In this document: piece by piece, positions 15,227-21,212 of the stretch
How positions within the stretch are numbered: the stretch's first letter is position 1
How the letters are laid out: each line of letters opens with the position of its first letter
From: Leptospiraceae bacterium UBA2033
GTDB taxonomy: Bacteria; Spirochaetota; Leptospiria; Leptospirales; Leptospiraceae
DNA length: 21,212 bases
Direction of reading: 5' to 3'
Assembly (NCBI GenBank): GCA_002333425.1
Contig: DDBL01000061.1
Coordinates: 8,345 to 29,556 of the forward strand
Notes under the pieces: model-generated
The model's input: only the letters and a program-made list of their open reading frames with translations
What the model was told of the DNA's origin: nothing
Database searches by the model: none
Translations under genes and position numbers: made by a program

Positions 15227-15324
15227 AATTTTCTGTTTTTAGTTCTTTGTGCAAAATAGAAATCTAAATTTGATATTCGCCTCAAAAAATTACGAAAGAT
15301 TACGTAGTAACACAGGTAACAACA

Positions 15325-16158
15325 TTATTCGATAAACATTTTATTTTTATTTTCTTTGACTAGTCCTAGGCTTTTTGCTTTTTCCCATAGAGCGGATACT
15401 GCTTCTTTACCTTCTTGTCCCAAGTCTTTGGTGAAATCATTCACATATAAGTCTATATGACTTTTTACCACTTCTTCATCTTTAACTTGTGAATTCTCTA
15501 ATATATATTTTCTAGTTTTTTCTGGAAATTGGTAAGCGAGGTATAAACTTTTTTTTAGAGATAAATCGAATTCTTTCTGTAATCCATTATCTATAGAGCG
15601 TTTAATTGCGATTGCCCCCAAAGGTATTGCTTTCCCGGTTAAACTTTCCCAGTAGTCACCCAGATCTATTACTTTTTCCAATCCTCGTTCTTCGTAAGTA
15701 AATCTTTCTTCGTGGATAATTACACCTAGGTCAAACTCTTCAAGAAGAATTTTGTCCATGATTAAATCATACCTTATTGGTTCTGGCTGAAAGTTCTTGT
15801 CTAAATAAACGTTTAACAGTAAGTTAGCCGTTGTTTTTAATCCTGGGACAAGAATTTTTTCACCTTTAATTTTCTTTAGATTTTTGCCTTTTTTCTTTAC
15901 AAGTAATGGACCGCAGCCTCTTCCTAGTGCAGAGCCAGAGTTTAATAAAGTGTAACCGTCCATCACATGGAAATAAGCAAAGAAAGAAAGTTTTGTTACA
16001 TCAAATTTTTTTTGCTCAGAATAAATATTTAGTTTTTCTACATCGTGTAGTTCTTCTTTTACTGAAAAATTTTCGGAAATATTTTCGTGAATCAGATGGT
16101 AAAATAAAAATGTATCATTTGGACAAGGAGAGTAGGCGAGAGTAAGTTGTGGTTTCAT
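15325..16158 (-). CDS. mqnD: 1,4-dihydroxy-6-naphthoate synthase (menaquinone, futalosine pathway)
   Basis: The product is 277 aa, normal for the family. MqnD converts cyclic dehypoxanthinyl futalosine to 1,4-dihydroxy-6-naphthoate in the alternative menaquinone pathway, in the cytoplasm. Diagnostic motifs are LAYSPCPNDTF (7-17), DVTKLSFFAYFHV (53-65), SALGRGCGPLLV (76-87) and IIHEERFTYEE (147-157), with H149 at the position of the catalytic His. The C-terminal SHIDLYVNDFTKDLG is also typical. No other mqn gene is in the window, so the pathway is not clustered here. A long perfect inverted repeat ends only about 9 nt before the ATG, which may limit read-through from the cyclase gene or regulate translation. 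Confidence 0.92.
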   Translation of the reverse strand: MKPQLTLAYSPCPNDTFLFYHLIHENISENFSVKEELHDVEKLNIYSEQKKFDVTKLSFFAYFHVMDGYTLLNSGSALGRGCGPLLVKKKGKNLKKIKGEKILVPGLKTTANLLLNVYLDKNFQPEPIRYDLIMDKILLEEFDLGVIIHEERFTYEERGLEKVIDLGDYWESLTGKAIPLGAIAIKRSIDNGLQKEFDLSLKKSLYLAYQFPEKTRKYILENSQVKDEEVVKSHIDLYVNDFTKDLGQEGKEAVSALWEKAKSLGLVKENKNKMFIE

Positions 16159-16167
16159 ATTTTTTAG

Positions 16168-16222
16168 AAAATTAGAAAAGTAATAGTTTGTAAAGTAATT
16201 TAACTTTTACTTTTCTAATTTT
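16168..16222 (-). terminator. long AT-rich stem-loop between the cyclase and mqnD
   Basis: A 16-bp perfect inverted repeat has arms AAAATTAGAAAAGTAA (16168-16183) and TTACTTTTCTAATTTT (16207-16222). Inside it, after one T-T mismatch, AGTT (16185-16188) pairs with AACT (16202-16205), adding 4 bp. On the minus strand it lies 17 nt after the cyclase stop, ends in TTTT and is about 9 nt before the mqnD ATG. It may be an intrinsic terminator, an attenuator or a protein-binding site. The stem is mostly A-T. Confidence 0.55.
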
Positions 16223-16239
16223 AAAATTACTAAAAAAAA

Positions 16240-18363
16240 TTAAGAAACTTTTCGTATTTCCATTTTACTTTCCTTTATTAATTCATTACATTTCATAATA
16301 TGAAAACTAAGAATTAAATCGTCTGGTAATACTGACTTTAGAATTAATAATTTTTCCATTGCTGCTGGATAATCTTCTGATTCTAAAAGATTTATTGCTT
16401 CTAAAAATAACTTTTTGGATTTACTTTTTTGTTCTTTTAAAGATTCGGGGTCGGTCTGAAAGCATTCATAAATTTTAACCGAATTTGTTTTTCCTTTTAC
16501 AATTACTTTATCTATTTCTCTAAGATAGGTTTTATTTTCTTCCTTTAATTTTGATACTGTAAACTCAGAAACAAGAATTGGTGTAAAATAATCCTTAGTC
16601 AACGATTCTAGTCGTGCCGTCAAATTAACGGTATCCCCTATTACAGTAGTGCTAAGTCTGTCCTCATGTCCAATTGTTCCCATCATTAACATTCCAGTAT
16701 TTAAGCCTATTCCAATTCTAAGAGGGCGATACCCTGCCAAATTTCTTCCTTTGTTTAAAAGTTCTAATTCTTTATTCATCTCAATGGCAGTTTTTAAACC
16801 GTCTTCGGGTAAATGAAAGATTGCCATTATTGCATCGCCAATAAATTTGTCGATAAAGCCATTATTTCTTTCTATAACTGGACTCATTCTTTTTAAGTAG
16901 GAGTTTATAAATTTAAAATTTTCCTCTGGACTCATAGATTCAGAAAGTGAAGTAAAATCACGAATATCCGCAAATAAAATTGTCATCTCTTGGAGTTTGC
17001 ATTCTCCTAGAGAAATGTCCTTGGCTGAATTTTTTCCAAGTAAATCTAAAAATTGAGTTGGTACGAATTTAGAGAACGAGTCTCTTTGGTGCGTTAGTTC
17101 TATATTGAGTCTTCTTGTTTCCCAATTGATTTCGATGAATCGATTTGCTAAAATAATGACCATTGATAAAATGAATCCGAAATAAGCAAATTGCAAAAAT
17201 CGAATACCTGTTTGAAAAACTACCGTATCAATAATTTCCCACACAACAACTAAAAGAATTACTAATATGCTAGATGCCATTGGTATAGAATCTTTTAGTC
17301 CTCTTTTGGTTACGTTTATGATAAAATAAAACATATATAGAATTTGTGGGATAACGAGGATATACCATAAATATAGAATAGAGTGAAAAAAGTTAATTTT
17401 TAAAATAATAAAACTTAGAACTATAAATAAATTTGATATGATTGAATATTTTACAAAATGAGAAAACTTACGTGCTGGATAAAAATAATCATATAAAAAA
17501 AGTATAAAAGATAGAACTGCAATTGGTTGAGAGGAATAAGCAAAGAATAAAAGGGAACGAGTGTCTTCAAATTTTTCAAATGCAATATTAGAAAAAGATA
17601 AAAAATATATCGAAATCGAAATCGAAAAGATACTGAAATAAAGATTATATTTTTTTTCTGTCCAGCGAATAAAGAAAAATAGGTGATATAAACCAAAGAA
17701 AACATAAACTGCGTTAAAAAGTAGTAGGGATGTTTGTTGGATACTTTCCTGTAGCCGCTTCTCGTAGTCTAAAATATAGCCATCTTTAAATCGTAATCCA
17801 GAAAGAGAATTTGGTGCTAAAAAAGACACTGGAGAGAATCCGGCAGTATGAATCGTGAGTATATTTTTTTCTTTTATAAGTTGGTATGGAATAGTTATGA
17901 TCGTATTTCTGACTGTTTTGTATTTTTTAATTTCGTTATTCTCAAAATCAAATTCATCTTTGATATTTTCTCCATTCAAGTAAATTTCCCAAGTTTCTCC
18001 AATTCCTGAAAATAAAAAAGCAAGTTCTTTTCCTTTATCAATTCTTTCTAAGTTAAGCTCAAAGTCGCATTGCAATGTAAATTCATTTACTTTTCCAAAA
18101 GAAATTGGAATTTTAAATATAGAATTAAGTATGATTGGGAAATTTATAACTTTTTGGTAATTCGTTTTATCGAAAGAATCTGATTGTGTATCATTCGGGT
18201 TAAATCCTTGTTTAACATACCAATTTAATTTTGATAAATCTAGAGGAAGAGTTAACTTTTCATTTGCCTCCGCGAAGAGCGTTGCTGTAGATAGTTGGGA
18301 TAATATTAGTATGAGAATGAATTTAATGAAAAAATGGGAAAAATTTCTAATGAAAATACGCAT
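16240..18363 (-). CDS. membrane-bound class III adenylate cyclase with 7TM (7TMR-DISM-type) sensor
   Basis: The product is 707 aa. Order: signal peptide (1-31); an extracytoplasmic jelly-roll, galactose-binding-like domain (about 35-195, with WEIYLNGENI at 125-134); seven transmembrane helices (about 208-408) in the 7TMR-DISM style; a short coiled linker (412-440); a class III cyclase domain (about 452-640); and a C-terminal helical tail (about 650-705) that resembles TPR helices. Metal ligands are D466 (FADIRDF) and D510 (IGDAIMAIF). Adenine-selecting K506 and D577 and transition-state N580/R584 are all present, so cAMP synthesis is expected. An external ligand, perhaps carbohydrate-like, is inferred. 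AAAAGG at 18375-18380 precedes the ATG by 11 nt. Confidence 0.9.
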   Translation of the reverse strand: MRIFIRNFSHFFIKFILILILSQLSTATLFAEANEKLTLPLDLSKLNWYVKQGFNPNDTQSDSFDKTNYQKVINFPIILNSIFKIPISFGKVNEFTLQCDFELNLERIDKGKELAFLFSGIGETWEIYLNGENIKDEFDFENNEIKKYKTVRNTIITIPYQLIKEKNILTIHTAGFSPVSFLAPNSLSGLRFKDGYILDYEKRLQESIQQTSLLLFNAVYVFFGLYHLFFFIRWTEKKYNLYFSIFSISISIYFLSFSNIAFEKFEDTRSLLFFAYSSQPIAVLSFILFLYDYFYPARKFSHFVKYSIISNLFIVLSFIILKINFFHSILYLWYILVIPQILYMFYFIINVTKRGLKDSIPMASSILVILLVVVWEIIDTVVFQTGIRFLQFAYFGFILSMVIILANRFIEINWETRRLNIELTHQRDSFSKFVPTQFLDLLGKNSAKDISLGECKLQEMTILFADIRDFTSLSESMSPEENFKFINSYLKRMSPVIERNNGFIDKFIGDAIMAIFHLPEDGLKTAIEMNKELELLNKGRNLAGYRPLRIGIGLNTGMLMMGTIGHEDRLSTTVIGDTVNLTARLESLTKDYFTPILVSEFTVSKLKEENKTYLREIDKVIVKGKTNSVKIYECFQTDPESLKEQKSKSKKLFLEAINLLESEDYPAAMEKLLILKSVLPDDLILSFHIMKCNELIKESKMEIRKVS

Positions 18364-18559
18364 TGCGATAGCTACCTTTTGTGCTTAAGAATAAATGAAT
18401 GTAAAATAAAAAGCAATAAAAAAATAGTTAATATTCATTTACAAATTGAGTTTGTTCAACAATTCTAATTCATGTTGAGTTTAGAAAGTTATTTGACTCA
18501 TAATTTCAAGAATATTGCTAATGGAACTATACTCGAATTCATTCACACTCTCTGTGTTT
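18364..18559. other. intergenic region upstream of the cyclase
   Basis: The 196 nt between the DUF975-like gene and the cyclase hold no gene that I can support. They contain the candidate promoter at 18388-18416 and the palindrome at 18452-18462. A weak ACAC/GTGT hairpin with a T-rich flank (18545-18565, plus strand) is not in a useful orientation for the neighbouring genes. Confidence 0.5.
18388..18416 (-). promoter_or_regulatory. candidate sigma-70-type promoter for the adenylate cyclase
   Basis: On the minus strand, TTGCTT (18411-18416) and TATTCT (18388-18393) are separated by exactly 17 nt. A start site near 18381 would give a leader of about 18 nt that just contains the AAAAGG ribosome-binding site. 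Farther upstream lies a perfect 11-bp palindrome TTGTTCAACAA (18452-18462) between two TTGAGTTT direct repeats (18446 and 18475), which could be an operator. Confidence 0.42.
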
Positions 18560-19465
18560 TTATTTTACAGTTTCAAATATATGTGTATCTTCTAATTTTC
18601 TTTTTACAATTACAGCAGCCTGGGTAATCAAGTGTTTGCGCCGTGAATATTTATTTTTGAGATTTATATCGTAACTTACAACAAATGCTATGATGATGAG
18701 AGTGAAAGGATAAGAAGAACCTATGATGATGATAGGAATTCCAATTTGGTAAATTGAGTAGGATTGTAATACAAATAGTACTTCATAAATTACAAAGGAC
18801 AATGCAATATTAAAAACAAGTCCACCAACTATAAATAAAATGGAAACTGTAAGTAAACTAAATGTTTTAAAAGTTTTTCCGCTCGTCATTAGAAAAGAAG
18901 CTTTCATTGCTTCTCGTGCATTATAATCTGCATCGATCACAAAAAAAGGTGCAAAGATAAGTCTTGCAATTGTCCAAAAAAATAAAACAAGACCGAGTAT
19001 AATTCGAATCTGCATAATTTTATCATAATCTTGAATAAAAAATGCAATTTTGAAAAGTAAAATATAAACAGTGTAGTAGGCGGCAAGCAAAATCAAAATC
19101 TGAAAGTAACGTCTGTGACCCGCAAACAAAATTTTAAAATTCACAGAAAGCCCGCGCACAACTCTGAGGTAAAACCGAATAAACCCACACACAAAATAAG
19201 ACACAATAGGAAGAGATAAATACCCAAGTAACATATTCTGAGTTTCTCTTTCGTATGCGATTGCAAAAACTAAAAATATCATTGAAAAGTAAGTAGTAGA
19301 AAGAAGCAGAGTGAAGATAAGACTCGCGCTAATAGTTACCCAAAAATTCTTGTGAGCAATCGCCATGCTTTCCTTTATATAATTTACAAGGATCTGCGGT
19401 GGTGTGAATAGTTTAACTAGTATTTTCGGGTTCATGTATGATTCAAACGTCTTATCAAAAGCCAC
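18560..19465 (-). CDS. six-span inner-membrane protein, DUF975-like
   Basis: The product is 301 aa with about six hydrophobic spans (near 43-67, 78-98, 119-143, 152-175, 201-235 and 240-265). The segment FAPFFVIDADYNAREAMKASFLMTSGKTF (171-199) follows a pattern seen in DUF975/YciC-type membrane proteins, where an aPf-x-i-D-x-x-x-x-x-x-eAl-x-x-S-x-x-l-x-x-G loop joins two helices. The start is the GTG at 19465, 20 nt after the upstream gene's stop. An ATG at residue 11 (19435) is an alternative, and neither has a good ribosome-binding site. The C-terminal 35 residues are basic and cytoplasmic. The family has no established function. Co-transcription with the 20973 gene is likely from spacing. 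Confidence 0.7.
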   Translation of the reverse strand: MAFDKTFESYMNPKILVKLFTPPQILVNYIKESMAIAHKNFWVTISASLIFTLLLSTTYFSMIFLVFAIAYERETQNMLLGYLSLPIVSYFVCGFIRFYLRVVRGLSVNFKILFAGHRRYFQILILLAAYYTVYILLFKIAFFIQDYDKIMQIRIILGLVLFFWTIARLIFAPFFVIDADYNAREAMKASFLMTSGKTFKTFSLLTVSILFIVGGLVFNIALSFVIYEVLFVLQSYSIYQIGIPIIIIGSSYPFTLIIIAFVVSYDINLKNKYSRRKHLITQAAVIVKRKLEDTHIFETVK

Positions 19466-19485
19466 TCAAAATCAACTAAAAAATT

Positions 19486-20973
19486 TTAATCATCTAAAGT
19501 AATTGGGTTAAATTTTGGACTAGTTATTTTGGGATTAGAAATTTTTGGAGCAGTAGGATTTGTATTTAACTTGATAGCCTCTGTGCTTTCTGTTTCTACT
19601 TTTGTTAAATCAGATACAGGAATTTTACTTTTGGAGTCTTCGTTTAAAACTTCTTTTTTGATTACATCGTTGATTCTTCTAACCATAAAAGTTTGGCTCG
19701 GATCAATTGGATCTTCTAGGCTTTCGTCTTTTTCGTGTTCCATTTCCATTTTTTCTTCTAACAAATCATCCATGTGATCAATTGGAGAAGGGAACGACAA
19801 ATCAATATTTGCCTGCGTTTCTACTATGTCTAAGTTAATGGCAGAATTCTGACGGTGTATTTCTTCATCAAACGAAAATGAATTGTCCTTGTCATCAGGA
19901 ATGATCGTTTCTAAATCAATAGAATCAGGAAAATCAACTGAATCGTTTTCCAAAAAGTTTTCACTGATTTCGCCGGTTAACATTCCTTGTTCAAGTTCAT
20001 CTTCTATGATTGCGTCAAAGTCAATGTATTCTTTTGTCTTATAATCAATTGTAGGTTGATGTGAAATTGGCGGTGGGTCATCCAAAGGAACTGTATCTAT
20101 ATTTGTAATAGAAATTTTGTCCATCGTAGGAGTTGATAGATTTTCTAAAGAATTGATATACTCAATTTCTTCCGATAAATCCACATCTAGAGAGAGGCTA
20201 TCTTCTATTTTGTGCTGTGCTGTTTCTCTTAACTTTTGGTTGTGTTCTTCTGGTGATTCTTCTTTTTCAAAATCGGATTCCACTAAAGAGTTTAAGTTAA
20301 ACTGAATTGCCTCAGTTTCTGTAAGCAAAGGTTCGTTGTCAGGGATAGTTTTTTGTAATGAATTTAGATTGAGCGTAAACTCTGTATTAGTCCCTGGTAC
20401 AATTTGAGGAGCTAATTCTGATTGTTTGCCATTGGTAGAAGAAAGTTTTCTAAATTCGGATCTATCTGGTTTTGTGATTAAATAAGGATCATTTTCTAAA
20501 AATTCTATATAGTTTTTAAATTCACCAAGTGTAATTATGTCGGGCGTTTCTTCTGTGATATAAGAATAAATTTCTTCAATAGGAGTTTTGGAATCTACAT
20601 ATAATACAAGTTTAGTAATTAGTTCAATTAGAGAAGGGGAAACACCATGATACAAAATACAAATATTTTCCTCTTTATGGGAGTCTACAATTGTTTCAAA
20701 AAGCTCTACTTGCTCTTGGAAAGGAGAATTGGGAGTATAAATCGAAAATTGGAATTTGCTAGATTCTAGGATCTCGGTAATTGCATCAAAGTCGATTTTT
20801 TTTGTCCAAGAACGTAGTAGAATTAACTTTTGGATTTTTTGGGATTGTAGTTCTTTTAGTCTAGATTGGATTAATTGGATGTTGCTTGAATCAAAGTCTT
20901 TAAGTATGTCTTGGAAATAGCAAATACTACCCGTATCACCAAGAGGAATGAAATTTTTTAGAAGTTGATTCAT
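19486..20973 (-). CDS. acidic cytoplasmic protein with an N-terminal domain resembling a degenerate dual-specificity phosphatase
   Basis: The product is 495 aa with no signal peptide. The N-terminal 160 residues look folded: FIPLGD (8-13), then alternating strands and helices, then ICILYHGVSPSLIELITKLVLY and PIEEIYSYI (104-139). This resembles the VxVHCxxGxSRS loop plus following helices of dual-specificity phosphatases, but the catalytic Cys is absent (Gly110 after His109) and no Arg is present, so activity is not expected. The remaining 330 residues are low-complexity and very acidic (Glu/Asp/Ser/Asn), probably disordered, turning Lys/Pro-rich at the end (SNPKITSPKFNPITLDD). A binding or scaffold role is inferred, and the phosphatase link is tentative. 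Translation starts at an ATG without a clear ribosome-binding site. Confidence 0.68.
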   Translation of the reverse strand: MNQLLKNFIPLGDTGSICYFQDILKDFDSSNIQLIQSRLKELQSQKIQKLILLRSWTKKIDFDAITEILESSKFQFSIYTPNSPFQEQVELFETIVDSHKEENICILYHGVSPSLIELITKLVLYVDSKTPIEEIYSYITEETPDIITLGEFKNYIEFLENDPYLITKPDRSEFRKLSSTNGKQSELAPQIVPGTNTEFTLNLNSLQKTIPDNEPLLTETEAIQFNLNSLVESDFEKEESPEEHNQKLRETAQHKIEDSLSLDVDLSEEIEYINSLENLSTPTMDKISITNIDTVPLDDPPPISHQPTIDYKTKEYIDFDAIIEDELEQGMLTGEISENFLENDSVDFPDSIDLETIIPDDKDNSFSFDEEIHRQNSAINLDIVETQANIDLSFPSPIDHMDDLLEEKMEMEHEKDESLEDPIDPSQTFMVRRINDVIKKEVLNEDSKSKIPVSDLTKVETESTEAIKLNTNPTAPKISNPKITSPKFNPITLDD

Positions 20974-21120
20974 ATTTAATTTTTAAGAGAACTTACTGAT
21001 AACAATATCTATCTATGTGTTTAAAAACAGTATATTTTGCAAGCATAAACTCTTCGATGCGGTTTAGTTAAGGTGACCGCTAAGATTACCAGCGATGGGC
21101 AATCCTGTCAAGTTAAGAAG
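20974..21120. other. non-coding stretch upstream of the acidic protein gene
   Basis: No gene is supported. The segment from about 21055 to 21120 is less AT-rich than its flanks and includes GCGGT (21059-21063)/ACCGC (21076-21080), a small inverted repeat, and GCGATGGGCAATCCTGTCAA. It directly abuts the CACAAAG repeat cluster and may belong to the same dispersed element. No convincing promoter for the minus-strand gene was found. Confidence 0.4.
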
Positions 21121-21128
21121 AAAAAGAT

Positions 21129-21200
21129 AAACCACAAAGATCACAAAGAAACTCATAAACTTTGTGTGCTTTGTGAAAACCCTTGTGTCCTTTGTGTTAA
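21129..21200. repeat. CACAAAG/CTTTGTG inverted repeat cluster
   Basis: CACAAAG occurs at 21133-21139 and 21142-21148 (9-nt period). Its complement CTTTGTG occurs at 21160-21166, 21169-21175 (9-nt period) and 21190-21196, with a shortened CTTGTG near 21182. The whole can fold into a hairpin. Similar accaCAAAGacaCAAAG arrays are known to me as intergenic repeats in several bacteria, but copy number in this genome is unknown. Confidence 0.6.
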
Positions 21201-21212
21201 AAAAATCCTTAA

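Noticed and set aside
21129..21200. CRISPR array
   Set aside because: The repeats are only 7 nt with 2-nt intervals and occur in both orientations; there are no spacers and no cas genes.

Overview
The window looks like chromosomal DNA of a spirochaete of the family Leptospiraceae, probably Leptospira or a close relative. The DNA is AT-rich. There are several short, lax spirochaete-type lipoprotein signals. Two paralogues resemble the Leptospira SGNH-like family DUF1574, and there is a 7TM class III adenylate cyclase and a futalosine-pathway menaquinone enzyme. The taxonomy is inferred from gene content and was not searched. I see no transposase, phage gene, tRNA, rRNA or CRISPR array.

Layout. 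(1) 1-2468, plus strand: the 3' end of an MBOAT O-acyltransferase overlaps the first of two tandem SGNH-like membrane proteins, a probable surface-glycan acylation module. (2) 2545-4137: a lipoprotein built of MORN-like repeats. (3) 4229-4848: rpmG (ribosomal protein L33, 53 aa) followed after 2 nt by a DksA/TraR-type regulator. Its stop codon overlaps that of a convergent SUMF-domain lipoprotein (4845-5741, minus). (4) 5843-6895, plus: a hypothetical exported or membrane protein and a possible 42-aa membrane peptide. (5) 6978-14429, plus: a compact run of amino-acid permease, exported M14 carboxypeptidase, Wzy/WaaL-like membrane protein, CFA/coclaurine-N-methyltransferase-like enzyme, small lipoprotein and TPM-domain protein. 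Three junctions are tightly spaced or coupled. (6) 14430-14704: intergenic DNA with unusual GC-rich palindromic blocks. (7) 14705-20973, minus: a hypothetical protein, mqnD, a 7TM receptor-type adenylate cyclase, a DUF975-like membrane protein and an acidic protein whose N-terminus resembles a degenerate dual-specificity phosphatase. (8) 20974-21212: non-coding DNA ending in a CACAAAG/CTTTGTG repeat cluster.

Most products act at the envelope: acylation, glycan polymerisation or ligation, lipid or small-molecule methylation, peptide trimming and uptake, lipoproteins and cAMP sensing. The points most worth following are the methyltransferase with plant-alkaloid-NMT-like motifs, the MBOAT plus double SGNH module, a shared 30-nt leader element at two gene starts, a 16+4 bp stem-loop just before mqnD, and the two intergenic repeat regions.
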